From NCBI GenBank assembly GCA_964020155.1, contig OZ026560.1, forward strand, positions 3,101,759 to 3,165,758: DNA of 64,000 nucleotides. Reading direction: 5' to 3'. The notes under the pieces were generated by a model. The model was not told the DNA's origin. It did not search any database and worked only from the letters and a program-made list of their open reading frames with translations. Positions 26,991 to 36,849 of the stretch are shown piece by piece. The stretch comes from Chondrilla cf. caribensis (taxonomy: Eukaryota; Porifera; Demospongiae; Chondrillida; Chondrillidae). Numbering within the stretch: position 1 is the stretch's first letter; each line of letters starts with the position of its first letter. Made by a program: the position numbers and the translations under genes.

Positions 26991-27408
26991 CAAAACTACA
27001 AACAACAATACACACATGTATTATACACAAGGACCAATACAAAACTTACTGGAAGAGGTTGGAGGTACCTCGTTAGCAGGTGGAGGTACACTAGAGGTGT
27101 GCGTGTCAACCACTCCCCAAGTACACACTGGCATATTCTGCTGCTGGAGAACACCCAATAGCCGAGGTCTGCACGGGTTGTTGCTGGCTGAGTTGTGACT
27201 TCACAGTGGAGACTGAAGAAGACAACTCCGAGGACCAACAAGAGGACAGGATCGAGAAGATATCTTGGTCAGACAAGACGAGAACTACAAGGAACACAAA
27301 GACATGTCTAAGAATGGTACGGAGAAACTATAACACTGTAAGTTTCGCAAATGTACATAGACCGTGAAGGAGAAGATGGAGTACAAGACCACATCCCACG
27401 GTCCTCAC

Positions 27409-28203
27409 CTAGTTAGTTCCTCCACTGACTGAGTAGGTCAACGTGCATACAGTACCGTCATCCTAAACTTGGCAAAGTAAAGAAGGGAACGGATGAACTA
27501 CTGGATACATGTGTGGAGAAATCGATAAACCTTCCCACTTTAAGCTACAATACGTTAGAAAACTGACCACTTGTATATCCGCAAAATGTTTTTTTCTGTT
27601 AGCTGGCTTTGTACCGAAATTATCTATAGCGCCTCTAGCCGAGTATATAGGTAGCAGAAAAGCACAGAACGAACACAAAGAAATCTACAGATCCTGCGCC
27701 ATCTTGAACAGCAGTTGTTAGCAGCTATGAATCTAGTTACGTACCTGGTTGGTGCGTAGACGCCAAATACTGAGACTGTCAACTGTGTGATGTGATGGTG
27801 AGAGAAAAGACATCCAACAATGCCACAAGACCTCATCCAATGATCGGTATACTATTGTTATGTATTTTACAGTGTGTTTTCATTGAGTCATTGAATGAAT
27901 TATCACAAAGTGGGTTATTTACTGTACACTTCAGTAACTAGACTAAATACAACAAGTGCTTACATCACATTGAACTAAATACACTAACCTACATATCAAC
28001 AAAATGGAATACACATGCACACACACAACATTTCACAACAGAAAATACTAAAACGAAGCACAGCTGTTCGTGGATTCCTGTTCTTGTAGCAGTCTACTTT
28101 GACTTTAGGTTCAGTTTAGATAGTCCACCTCTGAACTGTCCCATGATGCTTTGAACTACAGCAGACAAGGGAGCCACAGAACCAGGGCTGTCACAGTAGG
28201 TTT
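27409..28203. pseudogene. collapsed fourth ROCO unit (relic D)
   Basis: All landmarks of a ROCO unit are here, but compressed. The divergent exon (27409-27462) has its last codon changed from GAG to TAG. The 5' block (27463-27780) runs to CCAAATACTGAGACTG, about 50 bp short of the expected ATG. It then jumps straight to AACTGTGTGATGTGATGGTG (27781-27808), which in gene A lies at about 7353 in exon 2, then to a scrap of minisatellite (CCTCATCCAATGATC), then to the convergent LNLKSK exon. About 5 kb of coding sequence and nearly 3 kb of array are missing, so two deletions or one deletion plus array loss are needed. No ROCO product is possible. Confidence 0.8.
28094..28203 (-). CDS. terminal exon (ending LNLKSK) of the unidentified minus-strand gene, copy 3
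   Basis: 110-nt exon, phase 1 entry, containing YCDSPGSVAPLSAVV and ending SKLNLKSK then TAG. A CA microsatellite (28222-28316) replaces the expected intron and penultimate exon. The next minus-strand exon found is an EF-hand gene exon at 28478; whether they belong together is unknown. Confidence 0.45.
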
Positions 28204-28219
28204 CTCCCAACAAAATTAA

Positions 28220-28221
<2 letters not shown>

Positions 28222-28316
<95 letters not shown>
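28222..28316. repeat. (CA)n microsatellite
   Basis: Pure CA run of about 95 bp, followed by CACCCACC-type sequence to 28400. Confidence 0.98.
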
Positions 28317-28318
<2 letters not shown>

Positions 28319-28477
28319 CACACACACTACAAAACACACCCACCCACATCCAACCACGTCCACCCACACACACACCCATTCACACACACACATTTCCACC
28401 CACATCCAGCAGACACATACACAAAGGGAATTATAGAAATACGTACATACGTACATCTACAATAGTACACCTCTCAC

Positions 28478-29046
28478 CCTCTCCACTATCCTGTGCAGAG
28501 TCCTCTCCAGTATCTGTTCCTCCTCTGGCAGGAGTGTGTTGGTGTCCATGATGAGTGTGGGGGAGTAGGGTTGTGGGTCCACCGTCGTCGTCTTCTCCAC
28601 GCCTGGTACCATGAAATTGGACTCCATCTCATTCGAGAACTCCTTGTAGTCCACGTAGGATGGGTCCTTGTGAGAGCAGTACGTAGTCACTGGTGAACCT
28701 CTATATAAGTATATGAAGACCACCTGTCTACAGAGACCATATTTTGGTTGGTATTTACAGACAGTACGCATACGTACGTACACACAAGAAGGGCATACAG
28801 GTACATACGTACACACACACAAGAAGGGCATACAGGTACATACATACACACACATGAAGGGTACACACAGTATCTACGGTACTTCCCATAGTAAACTTCA
28901 TGACGTCAGGCGGTCGACCGATGACCGTACGGGTGTTGATCGTTGACCGTACCGGTGTTGATCGATGACCGTACCGGTGTTGATCGATGACCGTACGGGT
29001 GTCAATTGTTGACCGTCTGGGTTTTGGTCGGCGAACGTTCGCTTTA

Positions 29047-29078
<32 letters not shown>

Positions 29079-32000
29079 ATAAATAAATACTTATCCACAT
29101 AATAATGTTACATTGAAACTGTTTAAAAATATGTATTAAATATAAATGTTGTTATAATAATAATTGTTATAATAATAGTCCTGTTATGTAATTCCTTAGA
29201 TCTTCCCCTGGTTGACAATAAGGTCAATTGGGGTGTCTGTTAGGTCCAAAGACCTGATTGGCTTGTGAAAGGAAGATCTGGCTCCCCTTAGGCACATCAC
29301 TGCTGAATCAATGAGGGAGAAGGCCATCTTGCATTGAATCATCCTCATGGTTTGGCTGTATGATTTCTTGTACTTCACTGAGATTAAGTTGGCTAATCTT
29401 TTGTAGGTTACTTGAGCTGAGGGTCCCCATCCTCCTGTTGAGGACAGAACAAGGGGTGTGAAAGAGCCGTGTTCTATTTCAATGATTCTTCTTTCGTATG
29501 TTCTGCGCTTCTCTTTCTCATGCCTTCTGAAATTGGCTGCTTGGCTCCCGGTGCTGTTGGAAGGCGCGTATGAGTTAAAAACTCTTACATCAAAAAATGC
29601 GCTTTCCTTCTGGCCACCCCAGAAGCCCTGAGCTCTAATGTCTTGCCGGGCATTATCTTCTACATTTGCAGATCTATTTCGAAAGGTTTCACCAGACAGG
29701 GGTTGTAGTGTTGGCTCTATCTCCACATTCGTGCACACTTCAGTCATTAGCTGGGCAGTAAGGTCTCGGATATGATCGTGGCGGATGGTGGGAAATGCAC
29801 CTTTTAAGCAACTGAATGCGTGAGAGGTGGAGAAAAGTGCACCACAGGTGCAATGAGTGGGAAGTCTGATAGGCTCCCAGCCGTAGCGAATACAAAGTGC
29901 ATCTCTAAAAGCCTGTTTGTGTAAAGTAAATCCAAGCTCTTCTATTGGTATAGCAGTTAGCCATGCGGAGGCTCCTTTCTCGGATGCGAGCTCCATTGAT
30001 TTCTGGAGGGTGGAAGGAAGAGTCTCCTTCAAGTTGTCTGCTTCTTTCTGCTGGTTCTGGCGTCTGCGACTTGTCAATTCTTTCCTCATTTGGATCTGTA
30101 AGTTGTATACATCAATTTCATTGAGGTCATGGGGCGGATGACTGATATTGGACACCAATGGCTCTGTGATGGTGGCTGAAGCTCTGTACTGATTTGGTGC
30201 CATTTCTGTTGGTATGGTTATGCCCATTCCCCCGAGTCTGACTGGGAGTGCAATCAGCTTCCTCTCATCATCCCTTATTACAGGACGACCTGTAATTGCT
30301 GGCAGCAGGGTGTGTCTGATTACATATTCTAGGGGCTGAAACAGGTCTTCTACTCCCGGCACAGATCGCATCAAAAAAGCCCACCTTCCCATAATCCCAT
30401 GGGTCAGAGCTGTGTATGCTGCCTGGGGCTGGGTTTTCGCTATACTGGAGAGCCGCTTGATCTCTTCCACCCAGACTGCCACTTTGGACTCAATAAAGGA
30501 TTGGGTAAAGGCGCTGGTCCCTAAAGGCGTTCCCAGGTGCCGTTTCCTTTGTGTCGTAATGTTGATTCCAGATTCATTGAAAATGCTCTTTGCTTGTTGT
30601 AAAGCCTCCTCTTTCACTATAATCCAGCTCTTTTTGGCATTGGGTGTATAGCCAAACTTGGGACCAATATTTCGGACGCTGTCCCACCAGATTTTGAGGT
30701 TGTCTAGTTTCCCTCCAGCCGTGGCATCATCTGCAAACCAAACACTTCTGGATTCGCTTGGGAGTTGGCGGATGAGGGGTAGTGTTCCAATTGCATACAT
30801 AGGCATCGCAAGGGGATCGCCTTGGGTAGTCCCTTCTCGTGAAAAGATTACTTCTCCGTCAATGAAAAGAAGCGAATCTTCCCGGTAAGTATTGATCAGG
30901 ATTGGTGCCAGTGCTGGGCAGAGGATTCGGATGTTTCGCAGGGCTGCTTCACGGTTTAGCGTGTTAAACGCATTGCTGGCATCCACCATCAAAACGGCTT
31001 CAATGTCAGGATCATCCTTTAGAGTCCTCATTGCATGTACCCCTGCTTCAGCTCCACTGACCAGGCCTGCACATAGTTGCTGGGTGCCCACTGTTTTGCG
31101 GATATCTGCTGACGTGATCATCAGAATAGCCTTCGCAATAATTCTTCTCAGGACTTCCCCGATTCCGATTGGTCTTACACCTGGATTCTTGTCTAAAGCG
31201 ATAAGACGGCACGCAGTGAAGCTCATGAGACCTTTTGGATCTACATAGCAGGAGCTTATCCTCATGGCAACCCGTGCTATCGCTTTGCATAGGTCCTCTG
31301 ATGTTTTTCCATAGGATGAGCAAAATCTTTTCCATCCTGTTGCATCGACTCCTGATGGGCCTGCCGATCCAGTCATTCTTTGGACTATGGTTCTAATCAT
31401 TGTATTATCAATCTCCCCGTATATCACCTCGTGTGGTTCATCTTTTGGATCTTCCTGGCTAATGGTTTCCTTCAATGCAGGTTTCCTATGGGGGTGTTTC
31501 TCTTGGAGGTGGTCCTTCACTGTTCTGTTATCTGGCTGAATACTGTTCAATGGTAGCACACCAGTGTTGCCACTGTCTGTAACACGCCTTATTGCTGCTT
31601 GGATGTTACCCATTCTTATCAGATTTGCAAAGGATCTAGCCAGCTCACCATCACTTTTTGGCCTCTGGGTGGTGTTTGGGAGCCGTGATTGGATTGTTCG
31701 GCATTCTTGTAAGAGAGTCTCTATATCACCATCCATCCATAATTCAAGCCTCTCTTTCAAACGGTTGTTATGCTCCACATTTCTGGATCTTGCATGAGGC
31801 TTCTGTAACAGTAGGGCTGGCATAGTCATGACAGCTTTCATAGCGATGTTTTCCATTGGTGTCTCGTCTGCATATGCATGCAATAATCTGGATACCTCAT
31901 TGACAAACAATGTACCCACTTTTCCAGATGGCAGCTTGAAGAGATTTCTCGTCCAGTGGACTACTTCGTTGTATGCCTTGTCAAGGAGATCTGTGAAGGT

Positions 32001-33317
32001 GGCACCATCTCTTTTACCCCATTGAAAATTGGCAAGTTTCAATCCTGTGAAAGGAGGAAGGGCTGGTATGCCATCTGATGTGGCATTTGCTCGTTCACTT
32101 TCTTGTTCAATTTGTAAGCGGGTCTCATTTTCTGTTGGTGGGTTTCGAGTCACAGGCTCATACGAATCAGGGTATTCCAAAGACACTTGTTCATCACTTC
32201 TAAACGTCTCACTCGATCTCTCATCGCCCCTAGAGGGGCCTACAGCATTTTCGCATCGTCCGTTTTTGTTTGGAAGACAATCGGTGCATATCTTTCCTGA
32301 TCGGGCGCACACACAGTTTCTACAGCGTCCGCTGCCATTGCATCGGCAGCATACCGTCATGATTCTGAGCGATTTTCCCTTTCAGTACTGAAATTTTGAT
32401 GAAATTTTGAAGAAATCGAATGAGGACGCCATTTTGATCCGTCACTCCACGTCTAACGTTCGCTTTATTATCCATTACGCTACGTACGTACGTAATTCTG
32501 TGACGATTGAGAATGTTAAATAGTAACCGCCAAGTTGATTTCCTTTTGCGACTGCAGCCTCAGTTCTTCCAAAGTTGTTTTATCATTCTTCTCCATTCGC
32601 GTGTCTATCTTTTTCATGATAGTATCGGTTCCGGGCTTTCGGACGAAGATCTGGTGCCCGACCTCCTTGCGATACGTAGTCCAGGTCTCACGAAAACGCT
32701 TTAAAATTGCCCAATTGGGAAACTATTCAGTTTGCGGGTGATTGCTAATACTGTCTTAAATCCTGTCGAGAGAAATCAGTTATCTATTGCGAAAATTTAT
32801 AAAGTCAGCCATCTTGTTCCGCCATCTTCATACGTACGTACGCACTCTGACCGTTGATCGACCGTTGACCGACCGTTGATCGACCGCTAATTGACTGCCG
32901 GTCGACCGCCTGACGTCATGAAGTTTACTATGGGAAGTACCGTACGTACATCCACTACAACACATGCCTTCATACCCTTGATAGGTGTCCCCTGGGAGGT
33001 CTGTACACGCTCGTGGTCGGGTTCTTCTCCAGGTTGGGGACATTGTAGGCATTCTCCATCATGTCACAGAATACCTTGTACCTTACTCTGCCGTCTTCAG
33101 TCCTGAAGTGGTCCGCTATCCTCTGTATTTTCTCGCATGTGAGGTGTGCCAGCTGACCACAGCACAGGGAGAGGCCACACACAAACTGGTTCTCAGTGAT
33201 GATTCCACTCCTCAGCTTGTCGTGGTCCTTGAAGACCTCCGTGGTGTGAATCTCATTCTTGTTAACAACGTCCTGGATCCAAGCAAATATATCCTCAATA
33301 GAGGAGACAGGAGGGTT
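28478..33317 (-). CDS. EF-hand-like protein gene, two internal exons separated by nested transposons
   Basis: Exon 32976-33317 (342 nt, 114 codons) has a pyrimidine-rich AG acceptor and a GTATGA donor. It codes a degenerate EF-hand (FKDHDKLRSGIITENQF) followed by a helical segment and RVRYKVFCDMMENAY, typical of the divergent EF-hand pairs in cilia- or flagella-type and protist proteins. Exon 28478 to about 28690 ends ERTLHRIVER at a GTGAGA donor and contains YVDYKEFSNEMES, another EF-hand-like tail. The intron between them is 4.3 kb because a MITE with a retrotransposon inside it has landed about 30 bp from the splice donor. The phases of the two exons do not join directly with the acceptors I can see, so an exon may be missing. 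Start and end of the gene were not found. Family assignment beyond EF-hand-like is not possible. Confidence 0.6.
28780..28860. repeat. short tandem repeat
   Basis: Three copies of a roughly 35-38-bp unit with AGAAGGGCATACAGGTACAT in the EF-hand gene intron, just outside the MITE. Confidence 0.75.
29049..32454 (-). mobile_element. full-length non-LTR retrotransposon with perfect 15-bp target duplication
   Basis: AACGTTCGCTTTATT occurs at 29034-29048 and again at 32455-32469, directly flanking the element. The 3' end (left, because the element is on the minus strand) is a run of about 26 A on the element strand, after an AT-rich 3' UTR. The 5' UTR is under 100 nt. One uninterrupted ORF fills the rest. 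The perfect duplication and open frame indicate a recent insertion. Confidence 0.95.
29196..32360 (-). CDS. reverse transcriptase polyprotein of the retrotransposon, 1,054 aa
   Basis: Single intact ORF. The N-terminus (residues 3-37) is a Cys-rich CxC cluster with CRCNGSGRCRNC, likely zinc or nucleic-acid binding. The central reverse transcriptase has motif A VLMVDASNAFNTLN, motif B TTQGDPLAMPMYAIG and motif C WFADDATAGG, with both catalytic Asp present. Next comes a zinc-knuckle-like stretch (CTCGALFSTSHAFSC, then a conserved RHDHIRD). The C-terminal region (DIRAQGFWGGQ, FFDVRV, IEHGSFTPLV) resembles the restriction-like endonuclease placement of RLE-type elements, but I cannot confirm a catalytic PD-D/ExK set. 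No APE endonuclease and no LTR. Proteins of this layout are widespread in invertebrate genomes. It encodes everything expected for target-primed reverse transcription. Confidence 0.9.
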   Translation of the reverse strand: MTVCCRCNGSGRCRNCVCARSGKICTDCLPNKNGRCENAVGPSRGDERSSETFRSDEQVSLEYPDSYEPVTRNPPTENETRLQIEQESERANATSDGIPALPPFTGLKLANFQWGKRDGATFTDLLDKAYNEVVHWTRNLFKLPSGKVGTLFVNEVSRLLHAYADETPMENIAMKAVMTMPALLLQKPHARSRNVEHNNRLKERLELWMDGDIETLLQECRTIQSRLPNTTQRPKSDGELARSFANLIRMGNIQAAIRRVTDSGNTGVLPLNSIQPDNRTVKDHLQEKHPHRKPALKETISQEDPKDEPHEVIYGEIDNTMIRTIVQRMTGSAGPSGVDATGWKRFCSSYGKTSEDLCKAIARVAMRISSCYVDPKGLMSFTACRLIALDKNPGVRPIGIGEVLRRIIAKAILMITSADIRKTVGTQQLCAGLVSGAEAGVHAMRTLKDDPDIEAVLMVDASNAFNTLNREAALRNIRILCPALAPILINTYREDSLLFIDGEVIFSREGTTQGDPLAMPMYAIGTLPLIRQLPSESRSVWFADDATAGGKLDNLKIWWDSVRNIGPKFGYTPNAKKSWIIVKEEALQQAKSIFNESGINITTQRKRHLGTPLGTSAFTQSFIESKVAVWVEEIKRLSSIAKTQPQAAYTALTHGIMGRWAFLMRSVPGVEDLFQPLEYVIRHTLLPAITGRPVIRDDERKLIALPVRLGGMGITIPTEMAPNQYRASATITEPLVSNISHPPHDLNEIDVYNLQIQMRKELTSRRRQNQQKEADNLKETLPSTLQKSMELASEKGASAWLTAIPIEELGFTLHKQAFRDALCIRYGWEPIRLPTHCTCGALFSTSHAFSCLKGAFPTIRHDHIRDLTAQLMTEVCTNVEIEPTLQPLSGETFRNRSANVEDNARQDIRAQGFWGGQKESAFFDVRVFNSYAPSNSTGSQAANFRRHEKEKRRTYERRIIEIEHGSFTPLVLSSTGGWGPSAQVTYKRLANLISVKYKKSYSQTMRMIQCKMAFSLIDSAVMCLRGARSSFHKPIRSLDLTDTPIDLIVNQGKI
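32516..32722 (-). CDS. exon-like open segment inside the MITE
   Basis: On the minus strand an AG (ending TGAATAG) is followed by 68 open codons and TAA. The frame is charged and helical (KRFRETWTTYRKEVG, then MKKIDTRMEKNDKTTLEEL). The opposite strand is also open (32507-32704), so coding is uncertain. It could be a captured host exon or a relic of the parent transposon gene. Family not recognised. Confidence 0.25.
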   Translation of the reverse strand, partial: FPNWAILKRFRETWTTYRKEVGHQIFVRKPGTDTIMKKIDTRMEKNDKTTLEELRLQSQKEINLAVTI

Positions 33318-33344
33318 CTGTGGGAAAAAGGGTAGTTACATATG

Positions 33345-33730
33345 TACAGCCTGTATGTGTGTACGTATGTATGTACAGTGCAACAGAAAGAGGTAAGGCT
33401 TGGTAGTGAGTGGTTTAGAGAGGTAGCGAGTGTTAGTAAGTGGTATCGGGTGGTTTAGAGAGGTAGTGAGCAGTATAAAGGGGTAGGGTATTTCACAGAT
33501 TGGTCTACAATGATAAAGAGTTACAGTGAGCGATAGTAGCAGGGTATATACTATATACATGTATATGTAAGTATGTGATGACACAAATTGTACATACGCA
33601 TGTATATGTAACAAGTGAATAGAACAAACACAGCAATTACATACATACGTACAAACATGCGCACATACCTACCAAGAGGCCTATAAATCCACCTGAAATC
33701 TTGTATACAGAATAGCAGTTTGTCAAGAGA
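33345..33730. other. AT-rich intergenic stretch with short GGTAGTGAG repeats
   Basis: Several loose copies of GGTTTAGAGAGGTAG/GTAGTGAG lie at 33395-33490. Nothing else recognised between the EF-hand exon and the orphan exon at 33737. Confidence 0.5.
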
Positions 33731-33736
33731 CCAAGT

Positions 33737-33924
33737 ATGACTGAGTTTAGTGTGGACTACGACGAGTGTCAAGTACTTGTCACAGACAAGAAATTCAAGG
33801 AGAAGCGTGTTGCGAATTTTTCTATGAAGATCACAGCAGAAGTAGAGGCTCCTGAAGATTATCCCGAGTTAAAGGGATACATTATTGAAGTGTCACAGAA
33901 GACTGGTACAGAGATAAGAAATGG
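33737..33924 (+). CDS. orphan exon-like frame, function unknown
   Basis: ATG followed by an open frame of about 63 codons with normal-looking composition (KFKEKRVANFSMKITAEV; GYIIEVSQKTGTEI) that ends at a good GTGAGT donor. An AG (TATACAG) lies 30 bp upstream. No continuation exon was found before the ROCO 5' block at 34330. It could be the first or an internal exon of a truncated gene or of a transposon. No family recognised. Confidence 0.35.
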
Positions 33925-34329
33925 GTGAGTTACGGCAGACTTCAGAGCGGAATTGAGTGGTATCAAAAATGAACTGTACACAATACAGACTACAACAAGA
34001 CCTCAGACAAATTAATGCATGTACAGTTACTGTAGCCACACTTATGTGTAGTTCTGTAATGTGTACTTTACTCAGGAAAGATATACTTAAACACACTGAT
34101 CTAAACCTTACACATCAGATTTAGTAGTGCTATTTATGTCTATATACTTCATGCAGAACATGCTATGAATATCCACCAGCACTATATACTATATTTCAAC
34201 AATTTCCGTGATTTAGAATAATAATAGACGCATGACTGAACATACCCATTAACATCTTCTTTAAAGCAAAAACTAAATCCCCATTAAATGAAGCAATATA
34301 GCCTTCGCAAATGATAGAACACATGGAAC

Positions 34330-34690
34330 GTGTGTACAGTGCCGTCATCCTACACTTGGCAAAGTAAAGAAGGAAACGGATGAACTACTTGGTACACGTG
34401 TGGAGGAATCGAAGAGCCTTCCCAGGTTAAAGCTACAGTATACACGTTGAAAACTAACCACTTTGACATTCATAGCATATTTTGGTTATCACACTCTGTA
34501 CTTGAATTATCCATAGCACTACTGGCCGAGTAGGCAGTAGAAAAGCAAAGAACGAACAATTCACAAACCAACCTACAGACGTGGTCCCAAAATAGAACCC
34601 GGCCCCTACTTCCTGGAATATTCATCTTTCTAATATAACCGCTAGTAACCTACAGACCATGCGCCATCTTTAGCAGCTATGAATCTAGTC
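34330..34690 (+). promoter_or_regulatory. 5' block of ROCO gene C, displaced
   Basis: Homologous to 14690-15010, including part of the divergent 54-nt exon (truncated at about 34325). Homology stops at GAATCTAGT (34681-34689) and resumes at about 36780 (CTAGTTACGTACC), 70 bp before the gene C ATG. The 2.1 kb between is inserted DNA, so any promoter here is now about 2.5 kb from the start codon unless the insert is spliced out as a 5' UTR intron. Confidence 0.6.
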
Positions 34691-34707
34691 ATAGTTTGAG
34701 TATCTAT

Positions 34708-35369
34708 AGCCCCTTTTACACTAGAGAAATCTTAAAGCGATTCCGTTAAATCGCTTCTGTAACTGGTTTAACTAAACCGGTTTGGTGCGTTTACACATAA
34801 TACGAATAACTGGTTTAGAAAGCGATTTGCGCTTCGAGGAATGTAAATGCTGGAGCGATCTAAATCGGTTTCCGCGAAGTTTCTGCTAAATACTGGAGTT
34901 TCAGATTTGAAATAACCGATAATACCCACATTTTGTCTTTTTCTCCTTAACGTCACCAGTTATTCTTCGTAAATGATGGGTTAGCAAACAACCGAATACA
35001 TTTTATGTTGATATTTTACGGCGGGAAGCGACTACATCTATTTTAAGCTTCAAAAAGTTCATTTTCGCTGTCATACTTATGGATACAACTTTTAATGAGC
35101 CTAACATGACGGATAGAAGATTAAAAAGCACAATAAAATGCCAAAATACTCCGATTATCTGCTTTTAAAGCGATATAACCTACGAAAATCGTTTACACTC
35201 GAAGCGCTTCATTTTAAACCGACTTCGAACCGACTTCAAACCACCTCCGTAGGTGGTTTACTTAAATCGATTTCGTAATCGCTTTAACGCGTTTACACAC
35301 TCGCGAGTTAAAGCGATTTAGTTTAAAGCGCTTCACGAACCGCTTTAAAGCTCTAGTGTAAAAGGGGCT
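34708..35369. mobile_element. 662-bp MITE with AGCCCCTTTTACACTAGAG inverted ends
   Basis: The first 19 bases are exactly complementary to the last 19 (35351-35369). TAT flanks both sides (34705-34707; 35370-35372), compatible with a 3-bp duplication. The interior is dominated by degenerate AAAGCGATT/AAACCGGTTT palindromic motifs. No coding capacity. PIF/Harbinger-like by duplication length, though TAT is not the usual TWA. Confidence 0.8.
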
Positions 35370-35380
35370 TATGATCTAGT

Positions 35381-36708
35381 CACGGCTGTTTCACAATGGA
35401 AACTTAGTTTCCTCGCGAGATGGCCCGCGAGTAGGCCTAGTTGTCAAGCACGTACGAGCATAGCAACGTATTCTTTTACATAGAAAATGGTGAAGTTTGA
35501 GGTAAGATTTAACAGTTCCTCCAGTTTTGTGCGGTTATTCCAATACAGCAATAATTAGTTCCAAGCTTAAACTTCGTCATAAGACTAGTGTATATTTGGT
35601 TCTATTTTTTGAACGCCATATATGACGAGTTTTCCTACCACTATAGATCGCTCGGGTTCGATCGGTTTGGATAGTCGAAGCGATCTACGCGTTCTTCAAA
35701 TGACTCCAAGCGGGTCCATTTACGCGTAGTCCAGTTGAGATATACTTATGATGCCATATGTGGCTGCTTTTTTGCTGCAATAGATCAAGGTTTACCTCAG
35801 CTGAGCACAGCATGCACCAACTGCAGCAATACTAGACATATTTTCCATTATTATTACAGATTATTCTGTTATATATAATTATAATATTATGTATTCTGTG
35901 TAAATTATTTTTATGAACATTACTATAATAATTTGGCTAATCATGGACAACTTCAGCTAGTGATTGCATGGTGATATTAGCAATTCGTATGTATAGTACA
36001 TGTAATAAGCAAATAATATAAATCAGTGGTTAGTCAGTTAAGCAACAGACAACAAACAAAAAGGAGGTCTTTGCTTCATCAACTGAAAGCGAGCAGTTCA
36101 CATCATATATAACACTCTTCAGAAGTGACATGTACAGTGCAACTGTAAAGAAAAGAAAATCGAATGGTGCTAAAGTTTCCTGATATGTATACCTTGCAAC
36201 CAACATGTATTCAGGGTAATCTAAGAGCATTGGTACTTTAAATCATATAAGGGAAGCTTCGCATATATACTTGATTTATGGAAACAGCAATATCCATGCT
36301 GTGTCATGAATATGATCAGTACATCGTAAATATTAGAAAATTACGTGTAGAACACGCCAAAAAAATAGAACCAACACAGGACTTATGCCATTTTACAAAG
36401 CACACATTAAACTAACCTTCTATGTACATCTTGTATTCGTGAAAACTGGAGGAAGCGACAAATCGCACTTTTTAAAATATGAAAAAATCGTCCAGATCTC
36501 CGCCAATCCAGTAGGAAATCGATTCCAACAACGTCGAATCACTGAAATAGCAAATATTCCTTCAGATGATGCGTCGAAGATACTAAAAAATATAGCGTAC
36601 ACCAGTTAAAACTTAGGTAGAATCTACGAAAGGTCCAGTGAAATACCATCTGCTACTGCGCATGCGCAGAACTAAGTTTCCAAAACTCCCGGGTCTGAAA
36701 CAGCCGTG
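35381..36708. mobile_element. 1.3-kb inverted-repeat element upstream of gene C
   Basis: CACGGCTGTTTCA at 35381-35393 is complementary to 36696-36708, and a second block GGAAACTTAGTT is also inverted just inside both ends. No clear target duplication. It contains a small exon-like start (ATGGTGAAGTTTGAG, then GTAAGA near 35487) and a 74-codon plus-strand frame (36385-36609) of unknown nature. Together with the MITE at 34708 it accounts for the insertion between the 5' block and gene C. Confidence 0.6.
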
Positions 36709-36849
36709 TGGTACGAAACGCGCGGAGAAAGCCCGAACCAAGTATAAAATGGCGGATCAAGGGTCGGCTACGCCAGACTAGTTACGTACCTGGTTCGTGC
36801 GTAGACGCCAAATACCGAGACTGGAATGTAGTATCCTGGTTCATGCAAG

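Larger units (their letters stand above)
28877..32942. mobile_element. Tc1/mariner-type MITE with 44-bp TIRs, split by a retrotransposon
   Basis: The first 44 bases (28877-28920, starting CGGTACTTCCCATAG and ending GGTCGACCG) are the exact complement of 32899-32942. TA flanks both outer ends (28875-28876 and 32943-32944), the duplication expected for the Tc1/mariner group. Inside each end are short repeats of GTTGACCGT/GATGACCGTAC type (28920-29030; 32850-32895). Without the retrotransposon the element would be about 645 bp and has no transposase. A spliced-exon-like frame lies in the right half (see 32516-32722). Confidence 0.9.

Noticed and set aside
30412..32391. Plus-strand frames over the retrotransposon
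   Set aside because: They are shadows of the 1,054-residue minus-strand ORF, which has clear RT motifs.
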